Shown piece by piece: positions 41,375 through 49,998 of a DNA stretch of 64,000 nt. The notes under the pieces are model-generated. The model ran no database searches, was not told the origin of the DNA, and saw nothing but the letters and a program-made list of their open reading frames with translations. The stretch lies in NCBI RefSeq assembly GCF_024218775.1, contig NZ_CP100404.1, positions 2,666,001-2,730,000 on the forward strand, read 5' to 3'. How positions within the stretch are numbered: the first letter of the stretch is position 1; the number at the start of each line of letters is the position of its first letter. The DNA comes from Haloarcula marina. Its GTDB lineage: Archaea > Halobacteriota > Halobacteria > Halobacteriales > Haloarculaceae. The position numbers were made by a program, and so were the translations under genes.

Positions 41375-42988
41375 TCAGTCGTCGCCGGTCAGCGCCGTCT
41401 CCAGTTCGGCGGGCGTCGTCGCCTCGGCGGTGACCGTCTCGCCCTCGTACCGGCGGGCGACGCCGTCGCCCTCGGAATCGGGGACAACGGTCGTCTCGTG
41501 GTCGGCCAGTCGGAGCGCTGCCCGGTGGAGGTCCGTCCCCGCGTCGGTGCCGACGACGAGCGTCTGCGGGTCCCGCAGGCGGGCGACGACACCGGCGTAT
41601 CCCGCGACTTCGACGCCCATCCGCTCGGCGGCCCCGGCGAAGGACTCGACGGCCTCGACGGCCACCTCGCGGTAGCGGTCTTCGCCGGTGAGCGCGGCCA
41701 AATCGACCAGCGCGTCCGCGAGTTCGACCGTCGCGTCGAGGGGATGGAGCGAGCGGCCACAGAGGCCCGCACCGCTGTCGGGGCCGTCACGGAACGCGCC
41801 GCTGTCCTGCTGGCGGTGCTCGATTGTCCAGTCTGCGATGGTCTCGGCGGGGCCGCCCTCGCCGAGCACCTGCCAACTCGTCGTCAGCCCCGAGAGCAGT
41901 TGGGCCTGGTCGAGCAAGAGGCCGGTGTCGCTGTCTTCGCCGTCGTAGTGAGCCACTTCGCCGCCTTCGACCAGCGTCTCGGTGACGTAATCGCGGGCAC
42001 GGACGGCGTAGCGCTTCGTTCGCTCGTCGTCTGTGTAGGCGAACAGCCACAGGAGGGCGTCGATAGCGAGGCCGTTCCGGTCGGCGAACACCGTCTCGTC
42101 GACGTAGGGCGCGTCTGCGCTCTCCCGGTCGCTCGGACTCAGGCGGTAGTAGTCGTCGTCACCTGCCTGACTCCCGGCGAAGGCCTCGTCCGTCCAGCAG
42201 TCCGTCGTCAGATATTCGACGGTCTTCTCGGCGGCGTTTCGGTACGCGCCGTTGCCGGTGTAGCGATAGCCGCGCGCGAACGCTCGGACGAGCGCCGCGT
42301 TCTCGTCGGTGAGTTTCTCCCGCCGGGGATTCGACCAGTCCCGACCCGCCGCGTAGCGGAAGAAGCCGCCTTCGTAGGTGTCGAACAGGTGGGTCTGGAC
42401 GGCCTCTAAGGTCCGGGTCGCTTGGTCGCGCGCCCGCACCAGCGCGAACTCGATGGTCCGGGGGAGCGGGAACTTCACGTCAGACCCCCAGCCACCGAAC
42501 TCCTCGTCGAAGGACCCGAGCAACTGCTCTATCATGTGTTCCTCGATGCGAGCGCGCAGTTCGCCCGCGGGCGGGGCCTCGTCCTGCAGTTGCCGGGGTA
42601 TCGACCCGGCGGTGGCCCCCTTCGCGTCCCACGACTGCCGCACGCTGTCGAGGATGCCGCGGAACCCGTCCGGGCCGAGGAACGTCGCCCCTGTGATGAC
42701 CTCGCCCTCAGGCGTCAGGAACACTGTCGACGGGAACCCGCCCATCGTGTAGCGCTCGCGCACGCGAGGGTTCCGGTCGGCGTCGACGCGAACCGGCACG
42801 AACCCGTCGTTGATGTTGGCCGCGATGCGCGGTTCGCCGAACGTCCCGCGGTCCATCGCCCGACACTCGGCGCTCCACGGCACCGTCAGCGAGAGCAGTA
42901 CCGGCTTGCCGCTGTCGGCGGCCCGTTCGAAGGCCGCCGACCCCCACTCGCGCCACTCGACTTTCGTCTCCGCCGCGAACTCGTCCAT
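41375..42988 (-). CDS. DUF255 thioredoxin-like/glycosidase-like protein with single active Cys
   Basis: The 537-residue protein belongs to the YyaL/spermatogenesis-associated 20 family: a thioredoxin-like N-terminus (residues 1-130, GGFPSTVFLTPEGEVITG) and a helical (alpha/alpha)6 repeat domain (FGGWGSDVKFPLPRTIEF). The redox CxxC of the family is here S39-A-E-C42, so only one cysteine remains. The role of the family is unclear. Note that family length is usually longer (about 600-680); the C-terminal part is compact here. Confidence 0.82.
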   Translation of the reverse strand: MDEFAAETKVEWREWGSAAFERAADSGKPVLLSLTVPWSAECRAMDRGTFGEPRIAANINDGFVPVRVDADRNPRVRERYTMGGFPSTVFLTPEGEVITGATFLGPDGFRGILDSVRQSWDAKGATAGSIPRQLQDEAPPAGELRARIEEHMIEQLLGSFDEEFGGWGSDVKFPLPRTIEFALVRARDQATRTLEAVQTHLFDTYEGGFFRYAAGRDWSNPRREKLTDENAALVRAFARGYRYTGNGAYRNAAEKTVEYLTTDCWTDEAFAGSQAGDDDYYRLSPSDRESADAPYVDETVFADRNGLAIDALLWLFAYTDDERTKRYAVRARDYVTETLVEGGEVAHYDGEDSDTGLLLDQAQLLSGLTTSWQVLGEGGPAETIADWTIEHRQQDSGAFRDGPDSGAGLCGRSLHPLDATVELADALVDLAALTGEDRYREVAVEAVESFAGAAERMGVEVAGYAGVVARLRDPQTLVVGTDAGTDLHRAALRLADHETTVVPDSEGDGVARRYEGETVTAEATTPAELETALTGDD

Positions 42989-43085
42989 GCGGAGGTGTCG
43001 GCGGTGGGCGTACAAATGGGCTGTCACTCCGGACCGAGCGCGACCTGTCGAAAGACCGATTTGTCGGTCACACCTACGTCGAGTC

Positions 43086-44465
43086 ATGGTCGCCCAACAG
43101 GAGGCGCGCGGCGAATCGGGACCGGTCACGCCGGACGAGACGCCCCCGCGACTCGGTCGCCTGCCGGTCGTCCACAACACGGTCTCGATGCTCCGGGACC
43201 CGCTGGGGTTCTACGACGCGGTCGGCGAGGTCGACGCCGACGTGGTCGGCTACAACGTCGCCGGGACGACGGGCTACTTCGTCACCCATCCGGACCTCGT
43301 CGAGCGGATTCTGGTCACCGACGCCGCCGACTACGAGAAGGGGCAACTACTCCGGGACTCACTCGGGGAGTTCATCGGCGAGGGCCTGTTCCTGCTGGAG
43401 GGCGAGGAGTGGAAACAGCAACGCACCGCGCTCCAACCGGCCTTCTACCGCGAGCGCATCGCCACCTACGGCGACAGCATGACCGCCTTCGCGCACGAGA
43501 CGGCCGACGAGTGGGCCGACGGCGAGCGGGTCGACCTCCTGCCCGCGATGCGGACCTACACGCTCCGGGTGCTCGGGAAGACGCTCTTGGACGTGGACAT
43601 CGACCGCACCGCCGAGTCGCTGGAACCGCTCCTGTCGGCGCTCCGAGAGCGACTGGACCCGCGCACGCTCTCGGCGTATCTCCCGCTGTGGGTCCCGACG
43701 CCGACCAACCGCCGGGTCCGCGAGAGCCGTGCCGCCTTCGAGGCGACGTTGGACGACATCATCGCCGAGCGACAGGGCGAAGCAGAGCGCCACCGCGAGG
43801 CCCGCTACGACGTGCTCTCGCTGTTGCTGTCGCTCGACGAATCGACGATGGACCGGGAGCGACTGGGCCACCAACTCCTGACGTTTCTGGTCGCGGGCCA
43901 CGACACGACGGCGCTGACGCTCACGTACGCGTGGTTCCTCTTGGCGAACAATCCCGATGCCCAGCGCCGCCTGCAGGCCGAACTCGATGCGACGCTCGGC
44001 GGCGCCGACCCGACGCCCGCGGACCTGTTCGAGTTGCCGTACCTGGACGACGTGCTCACGGAGACGCTGCGACTCTACCCGCCCGCGTTCACGACGTTCC
44101 GCCAGCCCACCCGCCCGGTGACCCTCGGGGGATACGACATCGAACCAGACGCACAGTTGACCATCCCGCAGTGGCTGGTCCACCGCGACGAGCGATGGTA
44201 CGACGACCCGGACGCGTTCCGCCCCGAGCGCTGGACAGACGCGTTCGAGTCCGACCTGCCCGACTACGCCTACTACCCGTTCGGCGGCGGCCCGCGTCAC
44301 TGCATCGGGATGCGCTTCGCCCGCATGGAGGCGAAACTCGCCCTCGCGACCATCGCCCAGCGCTACCGGTTCGAGGCCGTCACCGAACCGCCGCTGGAAC
44401 TGGCGATGCGCATCACGCTCTCGCCGACCGAACCCGTGGTGGCCCGGGTTCACGAGCGAACCTGA
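43086..44465 (+). CDS. Cytochrome P450
   Basis: The 459-residue P450 has all hallmarks: the I-helix AGHDTTA, the K-helix ExxR (ETLRLYP), the PERW motif (FRPERWTD), and the heme-binding loop FGGGPRHCIGMRFA with the axial Cys. No membrane anchor is present, as in soluble prokaryotic enzymes. It oxidises an unknown hydrophobic substrate with electrons from a ferredoxin system that is not adjacent. Start set by the T-rich element GATTTGTCGG about 28 bases upstream. Confidence 0.94.
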   Translation: MVAQQEARGESGPVTPDETPPRLGRLPVVHNTVSMLRDPLGFYDAVGEVDADVVGYNVAGTTGYFVTHPDLVERILVTDAADYEKGQLLRDSLGEFIGEGLFLLEGEEWKQQRTALQPAFYRERIATYGDSMTAFAHETADEWADGERVDLLPAMRTYTLRVLGKTLLDVDIDRTAESLEPLLSALRERLDPRTLSAYLPLWVPTPTNRRVRESRAAFEATLDDIIAERQGEAERHREARYDVLSLLLSLDESTMDRERLGHQLLTFLVAGHDTTALTLTYAWFLLANNPDAQRRLQAELDATLGGADPTPADLFELPYLDDVLTETLRLYPPAFTTFRQPTRPVTLGGYDIEPDAQLTIPQWLVHRDERWYDDPDAFRPERWTDAFESDLPDYAYYPFGGGPRHCIGMRFARMEAKLALATIAQRYRFEAVTEPPLELAMRITLSPTEPVVARVHERT

Positions 44466-44629
44466 GCGACTGGAGCACCCGTTCACTCCCGCCGTCACTC
44501 GCAAATGCGGTACTCTCCTCGCGGCGCCACGGGGCACTCCGTTCCCGGTGTCGCTTCGAGGACCCTCGCTTCGCTCGCCACCTCGCCACCTCTCGAAAGG
44601 CGTTTGGGTCCGGCCCTACAAGCGGGTGT

Positions 44630-45193
44630 ATGCTCCGGGTCATCGGGCTGCTGTTGCTCATCCCGCTGTTCGACATCGTGCTGCTGGTGACGGTGGCGAT
44701 TCCGTTCTTCGGGCCGCTGGTGACGGTGGCGCTCGTCGTCCTCACCGCCCTCGTCGGAATGCTCCTCGTCCGCGCCGAGGGCCGGGCCACGCTCCAGTCC
44801 ATCCAGCAGAAACTGGCGACCGGCCAAGCGCCGACGAACGAACTCATCGACGGCGGCCTGCTCATCGCCGCCGGTGCGTTCTTCCTCACCCCCGGCCTCG
44901 TCACGGACGCCGTCGGCCTCCTGCTGGCGATTCCGTTCACCCGCTACCCCGTCCGTGCGGCCGCGCGCCGCTGGGTCATCGAACCCTATATCGACGCCAA
45001 GACCGGCGGCTTCGCCAGCGGCAACGTCTACATCGGCGGTTTCCCGAACGAGAGCGGCCAAGGGCAGGGACAGGCACAGGGACAGGGACCGGCGGGCGGC
45101 CCCGGACCCAGCGGCTCCGGCGGCGCCACCACCGGCGGCTTCGACCCGGACGACGCGACGGACATCGACTTCGAGGAACGCGACGAGAACTGA
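44630..45193 (+). CDS. FxsA-family membrane protein with Gly/Gln-rich tail
   Basis: The 187-residue protein has the FxsA core (IPLFDIVLLVTVAIPFFGPL, LIDGGLLIAAGAFFLTPGLVTDAVGLLLAIPFTR) with three to four segments. A low-complexity tail repeats GQGQ and GGPGPSG, then turns acidic. FxsA relieves F-plasmid exclusion of phage T7 in E. coli; its natural role is unknown. A GCGTTTGGG element lies 25-27 bases upstream of the ATG. A tRNA-Ile follows 85 bases later. Confidence 0.85.
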   Translation: MLRVIGLLLLIPLFDIVLLVTVAIPFFGPLVTVALVVLTALVGMLLVRAEGRATLQSIQQKLATGQAPTNELIDGGLLIAAGAFFLTPGLVTDAVGLLLAIPFTRYPVRAAARRWVIEPYIDAKTGGFASGNVYIGGFPNESGQGQGQAQGQGPAGGPGPSGSGGATTGGFDPDDATDIDFEERDEN

Positions 45194-45278
45194 CTCCCTG
45201 TTGCGGTTTCACAACCCGCACGTCCGCGAAACGTTACCCTTTTCTATACCCCTCGGGTACACCAAGATGCGCTCACCT

Positions 45279-45352
45279 GGGCCAATAGCTCAATCAGGTT
45301 GAGCGCTCGGCTGATAACCGGGAGGCTCTCGGTTCAAATCCGAGTTGGCCCA
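45279..45352 (+). tRNA. tRNA-Ile (GAU anticodon)
   Basis: A 74-base cloverleaf. The acceptor stem GGGCCAA pairs with TTGGCCC, with discriminator A. The D arm is GCTCAATCAGGTTGAGC. The anticodon loop CTGATAA has anticodon GAT. The T arm is CTCGGTTCAAATCCGAG. CCA is not encoded. No intron. It is flanked by the FxsA gene and a spacer without gene content. Confidence 0.95.
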
Positions 45353-45531
45353 TCCCAAATTCGCCCGGTTTTGTGCCGGTGCGAAAATGGGGTCAAAACT
45401 CCCCAGCCAATCACTTTCCGTACACTACTCCTCTCGACCGGCAGGTGTCGCAGTCGTCGGCCGTCCGACAGACGATATCGACTCATAGCGGCCGTGAGAC
45501 GTGTGGAACCGACCCCGAGTCACGGCGACGG

Positions 45532-46101
45532 TTACCCGACGACGTAGAACCAGATCCCCAGTGCGACCAGCGCCCACAGCAACATCGCACCGGCTCCCAT
45601 CGTCGCGTGTTCGGTCCGCCGCATCGGACTCCCGAGGAGGAAGTCCGCCCACCCGAACACGCCCACGAGCGGTGCGAAGAGGACCCACAGCAACGCGTTC
45701 GACGATATCGGGCGGCGAGTCGCGTCGGCACGCGGGGGACGAACCGAGCGAATGGTCCGTTCGAACCACGACGGTGGCGTCGCCCGAACCTCCCCAGAGT
45801 CGGCGTGCATCCAGAACTGGTCGCCTTCGGCCATCTTCGCGGTGGTCGCCGCGTAGCCGATGTCGTCGAGAAACGACTCCAAGGGAGTCCCGTCCAGCGT
45901 CGTCGGGATGTCGAACCGCTTCACGTCGCGGTGCCCGTGGAACGTCTCGAAGACGAACCGCACGCCGTCGCTGTCCGTGTCACCCGCCGCCTCGGTACAG
46001 ACACACTGGACCCACGGCCCTTCGGTTCGGTTATCGAGTGCCGCCAGCGTCTCGAACGCGTCGTCGCTCGTGGTTGTGCTCGTCGTCGACCGCTGTGCCA
46101 T
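45532..46101 (-). CDS. Hypothetical membrane protein
   Basis: The 189-residue protein has a soluble N-terminal two-thirds (TLAALDNRTEGPWVQCVCTEAAG, KRFDIPTTLDGTPLESFLDDIGY) and two C-terminal helices (LLWVLFAPLVGVFGWADFLLG; LLWALVALGIWFYVVG). No recognised domain. High third-position GC supports reality. It could be a cytoplasmic sensor domain anchored to the membrane, which is inference. Confidence 0.65.
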   Translation of the reverse strand: MAQRSTTSTTTSDDAFETLAALDNRTEGPWVQCVCTEAAGDTDSDGVRFVFETFHGHRDVKRFDIPTTLDGTPLESFLDDIGYAATTAKMAEGDQFWMHADSGEVRATPPSWFERTIRSVRPPRADATRRPISSNALLWVLFAPLVGVFGWADFLLGSPMRRTEHATMGAGAMLLWALVALGIWFYVVG

Positions 46102-46355
46102 AGATAGTCAATCCCACTCCCGTAGTACCACTACCCGAGTCCTCTCCCTTAGAGCTATTTGCAGACGCGCCGATACGAACGCGCTCTCACACGAACGACG
46201 ATATCCGTGCCAGACGCCACCAGTCGGGACCGGCCACCCGTCGCCGCGTCGCGGCGTCGAGGACGGCGGACAGTGCTGTCCGGCTTTCCCACGAGGGCGG
46301 GGCGGTCCGCTGAGAGGTCGCAAGCGTTTTGCTGGCGGCCGGTTTAACCGTCGGT

Positions 46356-46805
46356 ATGCCTGACTGTCCGCTCGCCGACGAGTGTCCCAGTTTCACCGAA
46401 CGCATCGAGGGGATGGGGTGTACGCACTACGGCGACCGCGGCGGCGCGGAGTGGTGTAACCACTACAGCCAGCCGATTTCGGACTTGAAGAGCCAACCGG
46501 TGAAAATCGGGCAGGAGGTGGAAGTCGAAGTCGACGACATCCACGAGAGCGGCGCGGGCGTCGGCCGCACGGAAGACGGCTTTATCGTGATGGTCGACGG
46601 CGTCCTCCCGCCAGCGAAATCGCTCGTCAAAATCACGAAAGTCCGGTCGAACCACGCCCGCGCCGACGAACTCGAACGACTCGAACGCGACGAGGACGAC
46701 GCGGACGACGACAGCGACGCGGCCGACGCCGACGACGGCGAGGCCGAAGACGACGCGGACGACAACCGGCGACTCGGTAGCCGCGACAACTTCTGGGGCA
46801 GTTAG
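46356..46805 (+). CDS. TRAM-domain protein with N-terminal Cys motif
   Basis: The 149-residue protein begins with a cysteine-rich segment (Cys4, Cys10, Cys22, Cys34) that may bind zinc or an Fe-S cluster. A TRAM RNA-binding domain follows at residues 48-105 (QEVEVEVDDIHESGAGVGRTEDGFIVMVDGVLPPAKSLVKI), then a very acidic tail. TRAM-only proteins are RNA chaperones in methanogens; the Cys addition could tune RNA binding. The T4 run at 46327-46330 is 26-29 bases upstream of the ATG, which supports this start over the upstream ATG at 46329. Confidence 0.85.
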   Translation: MPDCPLADECPSFTERIEGMGCTHYGDRGGAEWCNHYSQPISDLKSQPVKIGQEVEVEVDDIHESGAGVGRTEDGFIVMVDGVLPPAKSLVKITKVRSNHARADELERLERDEDDADDDSDAADADDGEAEDDADDNRRLGSRDNFWGS

Positions 46806-46824
46806 GGCCGGTCGCCTCGACGGG

Positions 46825-47112
46825 TCACTCCTCGTCGTCTCGCGGCAGTCGCTTCGCGAGTCTGTCGAAGCGGCGCTGTGCGGACTCCTTTCGTTCTGCC
46901 GTCTCGGCCTTCCGATAGACCGCGTCGATTATCTCCTCGTCTTCGAGTTCGACAGTCAGTATCGCGTCGGCGTGGCGGCCGTCCTCGGGCAGTTCGGTCT
47001 CGTCGAGGACGAGGCTGTACCGGTCGTCGCTGTCCTCGTCGGTGACTTCGAGCGTCGCCAGTGACTCCTCGATGCGGTCGACGACCACGGTGTAGACGCC
47101 GTCAGGAATCAT
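46825..47112 (-). CDS. DUF3006-domain protein
   Basis: The 95-residue acidic protein fits the DUF3006 family (DGVYTVVVDRIEESLATLEV, DETELPEDGRHADAILTVELEDEE). Such genes often sit beside ComEC-like MBL hydrolases, as here. The start overlaps the MBL gene stop by four bases (ATGA), so it is coupled. The domain may modulate the hydrolase; its role is not known. Confidence 0.85.
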   Translation of the reverse strand: MIPDGVYTVVVDRIEESLATLEVTDEDSDDRYSLVLDETELPEDGRHADAILTVELEDEEIIDAVYRKAETAERKESAQRRFDRLAKRLPRDDEE

Positions 47113-48551
47113 GGATAGGTCTCCGTACGCACCCGGTCACCAGAAGCGTTGCTGAGGACGACGGTGTCGCCGTCGTTGTTCCAGACCGGTCGGTCGAGGC
47201 CCCAGTAGAGGTCGGTCGCAGTGTCGGCTCCGCTCCCGGTGTGAACGGTGACGGTCGCACCGGGGTCGAGCGTGAAGCCGTCGGGGAACGCGTACTCGTG
47301 GTCGGCGGCATCGGCCATCGTCCACCCGGTGAGGTCCAGCGGTCGGTCGCCGTCGTTTCGCAGGACGACGTACTCGTCGTCGAGGTTCGCCCGGTCGTCG
47401 CCCGCGGCGTCGGCATTGATGCGCGCGATTGTGAGTCGTGAATCGTCGGCCGTCGTCGTGGTGCCGCCGTCGGCCGCAACGGGCGTTCCGGTCGCGGCGT
47501 CGAGCGTCGCTCGCGTCGTGAGCGGCAGGGTCGTTCCGGGAGCGGTTGCATCGCCCCCGCGGAGCGCCAGCGGGTCCGTCGGCGCGGCCCGTTGGGTCCG
47601 TATCGCGATTCGCTCGCCGTCGCTGACGAAGGCGATATGGCCGTGCGTGGCCGTCCAGTAGGCGGGCACGTCCCGCGCGGCGAACCGTTCCAGGACCTCG
47701 GGACTCGGGTGGCCGTACTGCGAGTCGTAGGCGCTCGAAATCGCGGTGACTCGCGGCCGGACGGCGTCGAGGAAGGGCGCGGTCGAACTGCTCGCGCTCC
47801 CGTGGTGTCCGGCCAACAGGACCGTCGACTGGAGGCTATCGCCGTACGTCTCGACGAGGTAGCGCTCCGCGTCCGCCTCGCCGTCGCCGGTGAGCAGAAA
47901 CGTGGTATCGCCGTGGGTCAGTTGCAGAACGATGCTGTTCTCGTTGCGCGCGCCGCCGTCCAGATAGGGTTCGGGCGGCGAGAGCACTCGAATGTCGACC
48001 CCGGCGAACGGAAAGGCGTCGCCCGCCCGCGTCTCGAACAGCGAAACGTTGTACTCGACGACGGCGTCCAAGTACTCCTCGTAGGTGCGCGTGTTCGCGG
48101 CGATGCCGGGGTCGTAGACGGCCCCGACGCCGTCGGCCTGTGTCTCGTAGTACTCGATGATGGCGGCGTTACCCCCGATGTGGTCGGCGTCGGCGTGGCT
48201 GACGACGAAGTGGTCGATGCGGGTGACGTTCCGCTGCTCGAGGTACTGCAAGACGTACTCGCCGTCGTCAGTGAAATCGCCCGAGTCGACGAGCATCGTC
48301 TCGCCGCTCGGACTGACGACCAGCGTGGCCGAGGACTGGCCGACGTTGATGACGTGGACTTCGAGCGTCCCGTTCGCCGCGGTATCGGTCGGGCCGCCGT
48401 CGGGCGGCGTGGCTGTCGCCCCGACGCGGTCGGTCGGTGACGGCGTCGGCGAGGGAGTCCCCGCGTCGGCGGGCACCGCACCGCCGCATCCCGCGAGGAC
48501 GACGAGGGAGGCGACCAGCGCGGTCACGACCCACGAGGTGTCGCTCATCAT
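47109..48551 (-). CDS. Exported MBL-fold hydrolase with lamin-tail domain
   Basis: The 480-residue product has a lipoprotein-type signal (LVVLAGCGG, lipobox LAGC). A metallo-beta-lactamase domain of the ComEC/Rec2 type follows (VINVGQSSATLVVSPSGETMLVDSGD, VSHADADHIGGN, LLAGHHGSASSS). A C-terminal lamin-tail domain (residues 370-480, DDEYVVLRNDGDRPLDLTGWTMADAADHEYAFPDGF) is usually a surface or nucleic-acid-linked domain. It is possibly an extracellular nuclease or phosphodiesterase. A GATATATC box (48573-48580) is 25-28 bases upstream of the start. Confidence 0.85.
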   Translation of the reverse strand: MMSDTSWVVTALVASLVVLAGCGGAVPADAGTPSPTPSPTDRVGATATPPDGGPTDTAANGTLEVHVINVGQSSATLVVSPSGETMLVDSGDFTDDGEYVLQYLEQRNVTRIDHFVVSHADADHIGGNAAIIEYYETQADGVGAVYDPGIAANTRTYEEYLDAVVEYNVSLFETRAGDAFPFAGVDIRVLSPPEPYLDGGARNENSIVLQLTHGDTTFLLTGDGEADAERYLVETYGDSLQSTVLLAGHHGSASSSTAPFLDAVRPRVTAISSAYDSQYGHPSPEVLERFAARDVPAYWTATHGHIAFVSDGERIAIRTQRAAPTDPLALRGGDATAPGTTLPLTTRATLDAATGTPVAADGGTTTTADDSRLTIARINADAAGDDRANLDDEYVVLRNDGDRPLDLTGWTMADAADHEYAFPDGFTLDPGATVTVHTGSGADTATDLYWGLDRPVWNNDGDTVVLSNASGDRVRTETYP

Positions 48552-48570
48552 CCCAGCTAGGACTTCCAGC

Positions 48571-48580
48571 ACGATATATC
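48571..48580 (-). promoter_or_regulatory. TATA element of the MBL-DUF3006 operon
   Basis: ACGATATATC centred about 25 bases upstream of ATG 48551 on the minus strand. It serves both the MBL gene and the overlapping DUF3006 gene. Confidence 0.55.
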
Positions 48581-48607
48581 GTCGCCTCAATGGACCGCGA
48601 GCGCTCG

Positions 48608-49246
48608 TCAGTCGGCGAGAACTTGGTCGAGCAGTTTCGTCTGGGCGGCCGCGAGGTGTTCGGCGAGCGTCGAGACGGAGATATCGAGTGCTGCCGCCAC
48701 GTCACCGGCGTTCGCACCTTTCGGGTACTCGAAGTAGCCCATCTCGACGGCAGTCTCCAGCACTTCGCGCTGGCGGTCGGTGAGTCGACTCCGGTCGACG
48801 AGTACCGCGTCGGTCGGGTCGGCGTCGTCCGCTTGCCGGAGCGAGCGGAGCACCACGTCGTCGGACAGTTCCCGCAATCGAGCGACGATGGCAGTGACGC
48901 GGGCAACGTCCAGCGCGTCGACAGTCACCAGTAACCGGCCGTCTGCGGCGTGAGCGTCGCTGACCGGACAGTCGACCGACTCGACGGTTTCACAGACGCA
49001 GTCGGCGCGCGCTCGCTCGAAGCGGTACCGGGGTTCGGTGTCACCGTCGACCGCTTCCTCGATACTGTCCAGTGCTCTTGGGCTGTCGGTCTCTGCCGCG
49101 AACTCCGCGACGATACCCCCGTCTTCGAAGGGGGCGGTTCGCGCGACGCTCGTCACGGTCGCCCCCGGTTCCTCGGAGATGGCGGCTATCGGGCAGGCCT
49201 CGGTCGACGCCACCGAGAGTTCGGCACTGACGCCCGAATCTGTCAT
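48608..49246 (-). CDS. Bacterio-opsin-activator-type HTH regulator
   Basis: The 212-residue protein has an N-terminal sensory region of unclear type (ACPIAAISEEPGATVTSVARTAPFEDGGIV, with Cys-rich ADCVCETVESVDCPVSDAHA). A C-terminal HTH_10 domain follows (LTDRQREVLETAVEMGYFEYPKGANAGDVAAALDISVSTLAEHLAAAQTKLLDQ), as in Bat/Boa regulators. The Cys group could make it redox- or metal-responsive. TTATATTT 26 bases upstream fixes the start; the longer frame is a shadow. Confidence 0.85.
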   Translation of the reverse strand: MTDSGVSAELSVASTEACPIAAISEEPGATVTSVARTAPFEDGGIVAEFAAETDSPRALDSIEEAVDGDTEPRYRFERARADCVCETVESVDCPVSDAHAADGRLLVTVDALDVARVTAIVARLRELSDDVVLRSLRQADDADPTDAVLVDRSRLTDRQREVLETAVEMGYFEYPKGANAGDVAAALDISVSTLAEHLAAAQTKLLDQVLAD

Positions 49247-49267
49247 GTCTGGAGGTCGGGACGCCCC

Positions 49268-49275
49268 AAATATAA
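49268..49275 (-). promoter_or_regulatory. TATA element of the HTH regulator
   Basis: The minus strand reads TTATATTT, centred 26 bases before ATG 49246, which excludes the longer upstream frame. Confidence 0.6.
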
Positions 49276-49396
49276 CGGACGGGGCGCGTTCCCAGCCGCT
49301 GAGAACCCTCGGTCGACGAGCGCGTGGCCGCTGAGGGATGCGTGATGCGTGGGAAGTCGAAGCGCGTAAGAATCCCCTCCGAGATTGATACGATAT

Positions 49397-49957
49397 ATGA
49401 CCACTGACGCGGACGAGACGCACAAGAACGCCGAGCAGGACGTCATCGCCGTCGACGCCGACGACAACGAGCAGGGGCTCGTCAATCGGCTGGAGGCCCA
49501 CACCGGCGACGGCGTCCGCCACCGGGCGTTCACGGCGCTGCTGTTCGACGAGGACGACCGAGTGTTGCTGGCCCAGCGTGCGGCCACGAAGCGCCTGTGG
49601 GACACCCACTGGGACGGCACCGTCGCCTCCCACCCCGTTGAGGGACAGACGCAGGTCGAAGCGACCGAGGAGCGCCTCGAAGAGGAACTGGGCGTCACGC
49701 CCGACCAGTACGAGAACCTGCGCGTGACCGACCGCTTCGAGTACAAGCGCTACTACGAGAACGCCGGGCTGGAGTGGGAGGTCTGTGCGGTCCTGCAGGC
49801 GACGCTGACCGACACCGACCTCGACCCCAACCCCGAGGAGGTCGACGGCCTCATGTGGGTCCCCTACGACCACCTCCGCGAACACCCCGAGTACTACCGC
49901 CAACTCCGTCTCTGTCCGTGGTTCGAAATCGCGATGCGACGCGACGACGAACGGTAG
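49397..49957 (+). CDS. IPP isomerase type I-like Nudix protein lacking the catalytic Cys
   Basis: The 186-residue protein has the type I isopentenyl-diphosphate isomerase/Nudix fold (AFTALLFDEDDRVLLAQRAATKRLW, HPVEGQTQVEATEERLEEELGV, GLEWEVCAV). The catalytic Glu is retained (Glu126/128 in GLEWEVC), but the catalytic Cys of the usual NxxCxHP is replaced: Ala77 in TVASHP. It may catalyse the isomerisation with another residue, or be a Nudix hydrolase of prenyl diphosphates. Isomerase activity would feed the bacterioruberin pathway. Confidence 0.8.
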   Translation: MTTDADETHKNAEQDVIAVDADDNEQGLVNRLEAHTGDGVRHRAFTALLFDEDDRVLLAQRAATKRLWDTHWDGTVASHPVEGQTQVEATEERLEEELGVTPDQYENLRVTDRFEYKRYYENAGLEWEVCAVLQATLTDTDLDPNPEEVDGLMWVPYDHLREHPEYYRQLRLCPWFEIAMRRDDER

Positions 49958-49998
49958 CCAGCACGTAGTTTTTTCCACTGGGCAGTCGCAGGGAGACT

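Noticed and set aside
48608-49978. Longer version (456 codons) of the HTH regulator
   Set aside because: The N-terminal part is antisense to the Idi-like gene, and the promoter at 49268-49275 fits the shorter start.
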